Below are positions 28,975 to 38,060 of a DNA stretch of 64,000 nucleotides, piece after piece; within the stretch, counting starts at the first letter, position 1; each line of letters starts with the position of its first letter. The stretch comes from Ovis canadensis (lineage: Eukaryota; Chordata; Mammalia; Artiodactyla; Bovidae). A model generated the notes under the pieces. The model searched no databases and was not told where the DNA came from. It saw nothing but the letters and a program-made list of their open reading frames with translations. The translations under genes and the position numbers were made by a program. The stretch is taken from the NCBI RefSeq assembly GCF_042477335.2, contig NC_091251.1, positions 33,682,501 through 33,746,500 on the forward strand. The letters run 5' to 3'.

Positions 28975-30731
28975 CTAAGGCTGCTCTTTGGAGCCGTACA
29001 CTTCTAGCAGGCGCTGGTAGTCCTGGGGCCGGAAGCGCTGCAGGTACACAATCAGCTTGGCAGGTGCCTTCTCCTGCGCCAGCACACCTACAGGCAAAAG
29101 GAGAATGAGGAGAGAGCCAGACAGCCGCAGATACTGTGCCTCTCCCAGCGGGACCCCAGGTTGTTTCCAAGGCAGCACTGGGATTCCGAACACCGGCCAA
29201 CCAGCTTAGCTAACCCACCAGCCTACTCCCTGATTGGCCTGGGGAAGCCGGGCCGAAGAGGGCCACTTGAGGCAGAAGTGGGCCTAGGAAGCCAAGCACG
29301 AGCCTCTCCTCTGGCAAGGAGAAGTGGTGAAGGGCACTCAGGCGCCAGGAAGATAGAGGGTGCCTCAATAGTAACTCATTTCAGTTACTGCTCCTGCCCC
29401 CCAGTCAAGATTAAAGCCTCTCCAGGCAGGCCAGAGCTCATTAGCTTGGTAATGAAGCACATGCAGAGATGCACACACAGAGAGAAACCAAGGGGTGTAG
29501 AAAGGAGAAGCAGCTACAGCCATGAATGAGGTGGGATTTGCAGAGAATTCTAGCCTCTGTGGTGTGGAGCCACAATTAGCCAGTGTCTGATTGTTAGCGC
29601 CTGGCAGCATGCTGGGCTGATAGGAGGGAACTCAGTGTAGGTTTGCTGAGGAGGCAAGAACAACATTCCAGGGCTGTAAGGCCCCACGGGATGCACGACC
29701 CTGTATTTGCATGGATGAACTGTACAGGGGAGCTAACCTGGGAACAGAACTAAACTGCTAACGTTCGCCCCACCCTGTCACATGGGAACAACATTCTTGA
29801 CTTTTACTCAAGCCAGTAGGACCAATGAGGATTTCATTATAAAAATCAGAGGACAGGAGTTGGGGGGAGAAAGGATGGATGGAAAGATTGAAGAAGAGAG
29901 CTGACAAATGGAATCGAAAGACACCTGGAGTGGCTAGAGGGATGAGAATGACATGAGCCAATGGCTGGGAAGGATTAGAGATACATGGAAGGATTCAATG
30001 CAGGTTAGACAGCTACTGTAAAAGAAGGAACCAGATTTGATAGAGCCCTGAGCAAATTGGGTCCTCTAGAAAACTGCTAAAATAATTCCTCTTAAAGAAA
30101 TAGCCTCGAGACGTCCCCCGACAATTGGCCCAGTGGGTACACTCAGAAGAACAAAGGAAGTACAGAAGAGCGTGTCTCCCTCACCAAGCAGGCTGCTGAG
30201 GTGGTGGATCTTCTCCAGGGCAGCTGGGACTTCAGCCTCCTTGTCCACCAGCGCCTCTACCTCACCCACAGCGTAGCCAAAGTCAGCTGTATCCAGGTCC
30301 ACCCTGAGCAGCCGCTCCTCTCCGTCAGCTCCGGACAGCACCAGTTTCCAGGCACTGCGCTTCGTCACAAAACTAGCTACTAACTGCAGCCCCAAGGGGC
30401 CCAACACAGCAGCCACGCCCCCAGCCCCCGGGACCACAGCCCCCAGCACCTCACATAGCCGGACCACAATTGAAGGCTCAGCTGTGAGTTCCGTGTACTC
30501 AGTGTGGGGTCCTGAGACACTTGCCGCTCCGGGACATTTGAGCTCCCATCCACTGCCTTCTCGCTGTCGCAGCCAGTAATCAGCTCGCATGAGGCTCAGC
30601 TCAGGGGTGTCATAGTAGCTGTCTCGGAAAGTGACTCGGTGCTCCAGGGTACCCCCCAACTCCTGCAGCCGCTCCTCTGTGCCGGGCCCGGGAACGAACT
30701 TTCGCTCCACTTCAATCAGGCCCTGGGCCAT
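28975..30731 (-). CDS. THTPA: Thiamine triphosphatase
   Basis: Complement of exons 30731-30185 and 29087-28975 (660 nt, 219 aa). A cytosolic CYTH-family hydrolase that converts thiamine triphosphate to thiamine diphosphate and phosphate, needing Mg2+. The CYTH signature E7-x-E9-x-K11 (IEVERKF) is intact. Other visible conserved charged residues that line the tunnel in the family are R55, R57 and K65 ([13 protein letters not shown]), R125, D145, E157 and E159 ([15 protein letters not shown]). W53, linked to substrate recognition, is kept. The junction codon is GGT (G from exon 1, GT from exon 2) with donor GTGAGG and acceptor CCTGTAG. Recalled human protein is 230 aa with a longer C-terminal tail; this copy ends after ...YGSKEQP. 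The gene converges on AP1G2 and is head-to-head with ZFHX2. The first ATG is preceded by an acceptor (ATTGCAG), so a non-coding exon lies upstream. Confidence 0.96.
29088..30184 (-). other. THTPA: THTPA intron, no gene recognised
   Basis: No SINE of the ruminant families and no coding signal recognised in either direction. Frames on both strands are short and unrelated to known proteins. Confidence 0.55.
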
Positions 30732-31468
30732 GCTACCTGCAATCAGTCAATCAACAAACACTGATGAGCTCCCGAAGATCCCTCCTCCCGGAAGAACTTG
30801 TGAGGGGCACACACCGTGGCAGGGCTGTCTGTCGGGGGTCCTTCCTCCTTCTGTGATGGATGGCCCTGTCTGTCTCATGTTTTTAACGGCTCAGCAACAG
30901 GCACAGGTCTCCAGTTAGATCCCTTCTGCTGCTGATGTCCTAAATCCAAAGGATTCCCTGGGAAATCCAAAGGGCTCTCTAGAAAGCAAGCCGTGTAGCG
31001 GGTGTCCTTTCAACGCCCCTCCCTCGACATATGCTACCCCGGGAGTACGGCTACTCACTGCGGGAGATGACCCCGCCCGATCCCCCTAGAGCACCTACCC
31101 GCGGAGCCTCGGGTCTCACCTGAAAGCCCAAGGGTCTCCCTCTCGCGGGACCTGGAGTAAGGGGAAGGAAGCCCACGCCACGCCCGCGAGGAATGCCGGA
31201 AGCAGTCCCTGGTTCCGGACCTCGGCCCGGTTCTTTGCGCAAGGGGGAGGCCCCGGCACAAGCGGCCATATTAGGCCCGATGTAGCGATGCCGAGGGCAG
31301 GCTTGGGCCGAGAAGCCTGCTAAGTTATGAGGGGCCGCAACCTCCGTGGTGGGCCAAGAGTAAGGATGGCCCCCTCCGCTCTGCTCCTCATTCCAGACCC
31401 CTCCCAGCTCCCGAGGGGCGGCCCGGGTCTCAGGCCGCAGGCTGAGCCCGGCACCCTGGAACCCGGGT

Positions 31469-31487
31469 GCATGATGGGAGGTGTAGT
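31469..31487 (-). promoter_or_regulatory. ZNF143/THAP11-type (SBS) promoter site
   Basis: The - strand reads ACTACACCTCCCATCATGC, close to the known SBS consensus ACTACAATTCCCAGCATGC. Such sites typically sit in CpG-island promoters. Binding is inferred. Confidence 0.65.
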
Positions 31488-31520
31488 TCCGAAGGGAAAT
31501 TTTGTTCTCTTGCCCCACTC

Positions 31521-31534
31521 GTCGCTATGGTGAC
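31521..31534 (+). promoter_or_regulatory. RFX X-box-like site near THTPA promoter
   Basis: GTCGCTATGGTGAC keeps 10 of 14 positions of the palindromic X-box, including a TATGG centre. Motif evidence only. Confidence 0.35.
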
Positions 31535-31856
31535 AGGAAAGCCGCGATTGACGCCTGTGGGAGTCTTATCTAAAGTCGGATGGAAAAGGCACTCAGACCC
31601 CATTTCCGCCTTCAACCCTCTCACTTCGTTGGCAGATGGGCCTGGAATACAAGCCACTCACTCAGACCCTGTCCAGCAGATACTTTATTGACTATTGTGG
31701 TGGCCCATTAAATGCAGGCCAATGGCAATGAGCTGGGGGAAGAAAAAAGTTAAGACCAGTCTAGTTACTCTAGACTCTGGAGTTTTAAAGGGTAGTTAAA
31801 ACATCCCCAAGAATGTTCAGGATAACATGTTCAGGATAATGTTCAGGATGGGAGAG

Positions 31857-31966
31857 TTGTTTTTGTGTGTGCAGCTTGAGGGATCTCAGTTCCTGGCCAG
31901 GAATTGAACACCAGCCTCCCACAGTGAAAGCCAGAATTCTAACTACTAGGTCACCAGGGAAGCGCC
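31857..31966 (-). mobile_element. CHR-type SINE
   Basis: Reverse CHR: 'tgagggatctcagttcctgg', 'aggaattgaacaccagcctc', 'ctactaggtcaccagggaag'. Confidence 0.8.
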
Positions 31967-32009
31967 CTCCCCCGACGACTTTCTGTAAGAGGAGGAAATG
32001 ACATTTTGG

Positions 32010-32240
32010 ATGAAAACTAAAGACATGATGGGATTTCAATGACTGGAGACAGAGAAACAGCATGAGCAAAGACCCAGAAGCTGGAGAGCACCTGGCCAGT
32101 GTTTAAGGGAAAAGAGACAAAGCTGGAAGTGCCGCTGAGCAGACTGGGAAAGGCTTTACATGCCACACTGAGGAGTTTGTCTGTTTCCTGCGGCCCCTGT
32201 GCAGGCTTTATCAGGAACAGGAGAAATATTGCGTTCATTT
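32010..32240 (-). repeat. L2 LINE fragment
   Basis: 'gcatgagcaaagacccagaa', 'aaaggctttacatgccacac' and 'tgaggagtttgtctgtttcc' are the reverse complement of the L2 3' region; moderately diverged. Confidence 0.6.
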
Positions 32241-33037
32241 AAGATATAGGAAGACATGAGAATGGCCCTTTGACTGCTTTGGGAGACAAAATTGAGAAGG
32301 CTGCTTCTCCTTACTCCCTCCCAGGATTATGATTACCTGGAGGCATCTACTGTATGTCTGGTTTTTGGGGTAAGGTAGCTTACTGAGAAACAATGGTTCT
32401 TGTCAACTCCTGGCTTCCCTCCTATGATGGGTGAGAAGGGCTAGGTTCTTTACACTTATCCTTTCCCCAGCATGTTTTTGGAAACACGAGACTCATGGGA
32501 AGTACCATGGAGAGGACACTGGTTTACAGACATGGCATCTTGAACCTGGCATGTTTTGAATGTTTATCTGCATCCCCCCCAACCTGATGACAGGAACCAG
32601 TGTACAGGGAAGAGAGGGACCCCAGCCCCTAACTCCTTTTTTGGCCTGCTTTTCATCTGTCCTTTGCTTTTAAGTTTTGTTGCTCAAAGAAAGTAGACTT
32701 AATCTCTTCCTTGAGTTATAGGGTCCAAATCCAGTAGGGCAGAGGCAGCAGTTTAAAGAGAAAGAAAGATTAGACTCCAAAGTCAGTCACACCTGGAGTC
32801 AACTCCAGTTTTCATTTCATTGGTGTTTGGTGTTGGAAAAGCTACTCCACCTCCTGCAATCTGTTTTGTCTTTAGTAAAATGTGGACTGCCTCACAGATA
32901 AGTGTGAGGATTCAGTGACAAACTGTCACATCCTAGAATTCAAAATGTTAGTTTCTTTCTCCTTCCTTTTGTCCTGTGAACTCTAGGATTTTTTTTTTTT
33001 CCCCCCTTCTATTAATAGAAGTAGGCTGTAGCAGTTA
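32241..33037. other. Intergenic, no gene recognised
   Basis: Lies between the divergent THTPA and ZFHX2 promoters. A weak L2/MIR-like resemblance near 32800-32940 ('tttgtctttagtaaaatgtg') was not firm enough to call. T-rich run at about 32990-33001. Confidence 0.45.
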
Positions 33038-33447
33038 TTATGGGCTCTGGAGTCTGAGCATCAGGATTTGAATCCTGGCTGGGTCACTTACTGGCCATGT
33101 GCCCTTGAGCCAGTGAATTGTTTGTGCCCTGGTTTCTGGTGCCAGGGTAAAGAATCTGCCTGCTGATGCAGGAGATACAAGAGACATAGGTTCGATCCCT
33201 GGGTTGGAAAGATCCCGTGAAGGAGGAAATGGCAACCCACTCCAGTATTCTTGCCTGGAAAATCCCATGGACAGAGGAGTCTGGTGGGCTATAGTCCATG
33301 GAGTCTCTAAGAATCAGACAGGACTGAACATACATGCAGGCCTTCCTAACTGTAAAATGAGACTAGTTGTGGGGATTAAATAAGTTAATATACGTTAAAG
33401 TGCTTGGTACTGTCCCTAAGCACTCATTAAGTTTCAGCAGTTATTAG
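33038..33447 (+). repeat. MIR SINE split by a Bov-tA insertion
   Basis: The left part (33038-33135) has 'gggctctggagtctgagcat' and 'gggtcacttactggccatgt'. The right part (33340-33447) has 'taactgtaaaatgagactag' and 'aagtgcttggtactgtccct'. Together they read as one MIR interrupted by the ruminant SINE at 33143-33335. Confidence 0.75.
33143..33335 (+). mobile_element. Bov-tA SINE
   Basis: 'taaagaatctgcctgctgat', 'aggttcgatccctgggttgg', 'aatcccatggacagaggagt', 'ctatagtccatggagtctct'. The 5' end of the head is truncated. Confidence 0.88.
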
Positions 33448-33661
33448 AACATAACAGAGTTTATGTGAGCTGATAAACTGAAAATAAGGATGGGAAACCA
33501 GGCCCTCTCTCCACCCTACCCGCACCCAACTCTGGGAACTATGTGACCGCGTGAAAGAGACAGAAGCTCCGGTGACTCAGAGTAATTGCTGCGGCAGACA
33601 AGGTTCTATAGTGCCCAACTGGAAGGGAGGGGAATTAATAAGGCAAGAAGAAAGGAGTTGA

Positions 33662-33693
33662 AGTAAGAAAAAAAAGAGAGAGAGAGAGAGAGG
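33662..33693 (+). repeat. A-rich/(GA)n simple repeat
   Basis: GAAAAAAAAGAGAGAGAGAG-type tract about 0.3 kb upstream of the ZFHX2 GC-rich promoter. Confidence 0.85.
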
Positions 33694-33959
33694 TCTCTGG
33701 TGGTTCTGGAAAGCTCGTAGAAGCCATGGCTTGCTCTATAGCTGATTTACATATACATGTATATATAGTAATAATAACAAAACACATATATGTTTCTGTA
33801 GACAGAAGAAAGAGGAGGAGAACTCGGGAAAGTGTTTAAGATGCTCTTTGCGGCACCGGCTTGGACCTGGAGCCACAGTCAAGCAGGTGGCCAGCACCGC
33901 AGTCCGCCTGTCATAGGTCCCGCCTACAGTCTAGTGAAGCAGGCAGACACCAAGCTCTA

Positions 33960-33999
33960 GGGCGGGCGGGCGGGCGGGGGCGGGGGCGGGGGCGGGGGC
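33960..33999 (+). repeat. GGGC/GGGGGC tandem repeat at the ZFHX2 promoter
   Basis: Units of GGGC pass into several GGGGGC units. It has at least four G-runs of five with one-base spacers, so it is a strong G-quadruplex candidate and an array of GC boxes, ending six bases before an SBS site. Confidence 0.9.
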
Positions 34000-34005
34000 A
34001 TCCGG

Positions 34006-34024
34006 ACTACAACTCCCGGCGTAC
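34006..34024 (+). promoter_or_regulatory. ZNF143/THAP11-type (SBS) promoter site
   Basis: ACTACAACTCCCGGCGTAC matches the SBS consensus at its ACTACAA.TCCC core. It lies next to the GC-box array in the ZFHX2 promoter. Binding is inferred. Confidence 0.6.
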
Positions 34025-34029
34025 TCCGC

Positions 34030-35006
34030 GACGGGCGGGCCGCTGCACCTGCTCAGTGGGGCCGCCCCGGGCGCCTGGGTATTGATTATTCCATTGTGTG
34101 GGACGCCTCGGCTCCAGCCACTGAATGAGGCGGAGGAGTGAGGGCGAGGAGGAGGAGGAGGAGGAGGAGGAGGAGGAGGAGGGCGAGCAGGAGGAGGAGG
34201 AGGCAGGGAGCGAGCGAGTGCCCAGGGTGAATCAATGGAAACCCCCTCACGAAGCCGGGAAAACACTTCAGCCGCAGCCAAATAGCATTGATTATTTTCC
34301 TTCACTTCCCTCACCGCCGTGAATTTATTTATTTATTTTTTCCATCTCCGTCCCCGACGCCCCGGAGTGAGCGCTGGAGGGAGGGAGGAGGAGGGGAAAA
34401 AAAGGAATCAACACATCGGAGAAGTCCCTTCCAAGAGCCACCCCCTCCCCTCCCCGCCTCGCGCTGCTCGGCGGCCGCGGTTCGACTCCCGTCCCTGCTT
34501 CCAGCTGAGGTGTAAGTGCATCGATTTCCGATGCTGCTGGGTTGGTTGGTTGTTTTTTTTTTTTTCCTCTCGTCTCCCTCTCTTCTTCCCTTCCTTGCTC
34601 TTTGGAAGCTTGAGACGGAGGGGAGAGAAGGCGCTCGGAGACTGCCGTTGGAGGGCACAGAGAGGGACCGAAAGAGACTGGGGGAGGGGACCCAGACCGA
34701 CGGACGGACAGACCGAGAGCCTGAGGAGAAGGAGAGACAGGGTTGTGGGAGGGAAGGAGAGGGCCTGCGAGAGGGCGAAGAGAGAGATGCCGGGGTGGAG
34801 GCAGAGGCGGGGAACGGAAAGGCATAGAAGCTGGACTAGGAGCCAGCCGGACGGAGGGAGGGTAACGAGAGGCTAGACGGGTCGCGCCGAGCAGCACGCG
34901 GAGCGGGGGTCCCGGAGGGAAGAGGAGGCCGGGTGACTATGGAGGCTCGGAGCTGTCAGTCTGGAGGGGCCTGAGTCTCGGCGGCCCCCCGCCGGCCTCA
35001 GGATGG
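34030..35006 (+). promoter_or_regulatory. ZFHX2: ZFHX2 core promoter and non-coding first exon
   Basis: A GC/GA-rich block has a (GAG)n run at about 34145-34203. It ends at a strong donor after 35006 (GGATGG then GTGAGG) that can splice to the acceptor CCCCGCAG ending at 49213. Transcription start is not visible. The exon's last four bases start an ATG that continues into exon 2 (see findings). Confidence 0.5.
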
Positions 35007-37332
35007 GTGAGGAACGGCGGCTAGCAGGCGGGCTGATGGATGGGCAAGCTCGCCACGGGTGGGAGGGTGGGAGGGGAGGTGGGTACCCTTAATCTTTGAT
35101 TTTTAGGCTTTGCCTGAAGTTGAGTTGTCTGTTGCTTTTTGGTTTTCGTAAGGTGCTACTAGTAGGTGAGGGGAGGCCACCGCTCCTATTCAAGGTGAAG
35201 TGTGCCTCTCCTGGTCCCCAACTCTCCATCCGCTCTTGTCTGTCCCTCTCTCTGAACAGCTCTATCGTTGAGCACTGGACCACGCTGCGCCTGTTGCCCT
35301 GCCGATCACTGTCCGTGTCCCTACCTCTGAATTTTGCCATTCTCATTCATTCTCCCCACCCATCCATCTCTGGGTCTGGGTCTGTCTGTGTGTCACTGTC
35401 TCCGGATGTGACTTCCTATCCGGGTGATCCTCTCGCTGTGTGTTCTTGTCTCTGTGTGTCACACCTTGGCTGCCTAACTGGTTTACCCATCTAGGACTCC
35501 GTGCCCTTTCCTTCAGGGTCTGAATGGATATCTCTGGCCTTTTCAGGCTGCCTTGGAGTTTGCTTATCAGTCATGATTGATGACTGTGGTAGTCAGTGGT
35601 CAGGGGCCTGGAAGAGTGGAGGGATAGGTGTATCTCCCTCAAGGATTTAAGTGCCCTTTCCGCACAGCCAGGCCGGCCTCGTCTTCTGTCTTCACCCAGG
35701 GAACTTTGGGACTTCCTAGCATTGTTAACTGTCCCCTTTGCCATGTGCTTGTGTCCCCCATCAGGACCTCACCGCTGGTGTCCTGCGTGTCACCTGCCTC
35801 TCCAGGAGCTTCCCACCACATAGCTCTTCATCACTGACTTGATTTTCCTCCCTTCCCTCACTTTACGATTATATATTTTTTTCATTTCCCCGTTTTGTTT
35901 CACCTCCTTTTTTCCCCATCGCCATCTCTGATGATCTCCTTTGCCTATTCTTCACCTTTGTTCCTGTAATCTGCCCTCTTCCTCCCTTTTCTCTTTGGTC
36001 ACCCTAAGTTTCTTGTATTTCTTACCCTCTCACTCAGCATTTTAACTGCAGCAGCAGAAGATACCAGGGAGCAAAGGGGCTGGAAGAATTGGGGAGTATG
36101 GTTTGTGAAGGCACATAAACAGGCCAAGAAATCAAGTTAATGGGCTTCCAGGGGCATATCACCCCTTCATCAGTCAGAGCCATTATGTTTCATTCACTGT
36201 CAACTTTGATTTTGTAAGGGGACATTCTGTGGGACTCAGAGCTCCACGCTGCTTGGTTGCCCCTTGTCCTCCGGTTCATTCTAGACCCTGGTGGCTTTTT
36301 CTCTACTTTCTAATTTGCCTTCTTCCTGGGTCTTTGATCTTATCATATTTGAATTCAGTTTGCTTCTTCAGGAAGCAGTTTTCATCCATGTGACAGAAGC
36401 TATCTTATGCAAAGGGCCAGGTTCATTCAGCCTAAAGAATGAGAAAGGTGGATAAAGAGTGGGAGAGTTTACCTTGTTTTAAGCTCCTCATTGTTTTTCC
36501 AGACTTAAGAAGCTTGAAGGGTAAGAGGAGGAGGTAGACATGGGCAGAAGACGGAAGATTTCAGAGGTGAACAGCGACAGAAAGGAAGAGGAGAGAAATA
36601 AATGCACAGGGTAGAGAAATGCATGATGTTAGGAACATGCAAAGGAAGAGAAGAAAATTCATGCAGGATGGGGGCAGGGGAGGAATCAAGGGGTGATTCA
36701 TGAAAAATTGGGAGAATGAAACAAAAAATGAGTTAAAAATGACACAGAAGGAGACAGGGAGAGAAAGGATAGACTATTTCTCAAGAGGAAGGTCAACAGA
36801 AAAAGCAATATGAAATGAATAAATACAGTGTTAAGATGGGGGAAGGGAGGAAGTGAAGAATAAGATGAGGTGGGAAAACAGTATGGTACAAAGGGGAATG
36901 GAAGGCAAAAAGAGGACTGGTGAAGCAGATCAGAGCTGCACAGAGCTTGGTAGGGAAGAGGAGAGGATGAGGTATCAAAGGAAACAAATGCCTCTGGTGT
37001 GAGAAGGACACAGCATGATGGATGCAAAGAGAGCGCCGCAGGAGGGGCAATTTGGAAAAAAGGCAGAGCAGAAATACCATTGGGCGAATCCCCAAAAGAG
37101 AGAGATGCCAAAGGAGAGGAGAGGAAATGCAAAGATACGTGGTGAAGAGGAGAGATCTGGCTCATTCCCTTGGCCAAATCCTTCACTAACCTACTGGAGG
37201 CCTTTGCATTTCATTCCCAAGCCAGGGCAACATGAGCACAGAGATTTTAAAAAACACTAGAAATTCCCATTTACTTTAACTGATAGGAACAGGAATCTTT
37301 CTAGCCCCTGAGCACCAAAGACCTACAGCCTC

Positions 37333-37395
37333 TGATGTCATAAATTGCTGATGTTGCCTTGGCAACCTGACAGGGTTCCTCCCTCTATGATGTCA
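37333..37395 (+). promoter_or_regulatory. X-box flanked by two TGATGTCA sites
   Basis: GTTGCCTTGGCAAC at 37353-37366 is a 14-bp palindromic RFX X-box (13 of 14 positions). TGATGTCA, a CRE/ATF-like word, lies on both sides at 37333-37340 and 37388-37395. Inferred enhancer, motif evidence only. Confidence 0.5.
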
Positions 37396-37984
37396 GAGCA
37401 GCGGGTGTTACCTTAAGACCCACAGAGGAACAACTTGCTGCTTTGCTGGGGAGCTATACACATATTGGCGAGGGCCATAGTCAAATCTGTAGGATTCCTA
37501 CATTGGTAGCTTGACCTTGCCTCCCTGCAGCTATTCTTAGCTCTAAATGAAGTCTTGTTTGTGGGCACCTGAGGTTTACTAGAGCCTGCAGGAACAAGAG
37601 AAAATTATCTCAGGAGACAGGGGCATTGAGGATGGAATGGTAGGACTGAAAAACAGGCAAAGAAGGAAGAGAGTGGAAATGGGCAGTTACAGAATGTGAA
37701 AGGAGAAGGGCTTTGTGAGCAGGAAGGAGAGTTACTAAAAATGTAAGATGAAGCTCGCTTTGGGCTTTGGGTTTAGGAATGGACACGAAGCTGGAAATGC
37801 AGATTAGAGGGGATAGGAGTCATGTGAGAGCTGTGTGAAACAGGGATACAGGAAAAGGAAGGATCTTGAATGGAACTTGGCTGTGAAGGTAAAAGGCGGG
37901 GGGGGGGGTAGGGGCGGACTCAGAGAGAAGCTGTCAGTGAGAGACCCAGGGTTAGTCTTGATGGCCATATGAGCAGGCATTGCC

Positions 37985-38060
37985 TGTGTCTAGCTTCTGA
38001 TGGTTTTCTAGCACCTAGCACAATGTCTGTCACACAGGGGATGCTTAATATCTATTGATC
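37985..38060 (+). repeat. L2/MIR tail fragment
   Basis: 'agcacctagcacaatgtctg' and 'acaggggatgcttaatatct' resemble the shared 'cctggcacatagtaggtgct' tail of these elements. Confidence 0.45.

Larger units (their letters stand above)
31050..31540 (-). promoter_or_regulatory. THTPA: THTPA CpG-rich promoter and leader exon
   Basis: GC-rich, CpG-containing and TATA-less. On the - strand a strong donor (TTTCAG then GTGAGA) ends a probable non-coding exon at 31120, which would splice to just before the start codon at 30731. The exon's 5' limit is not defined. The ZNF143-type site at 31469-31487 and an X-box-like site at 31521-31534 lie at the upstream edge. Confidence 0.55.
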
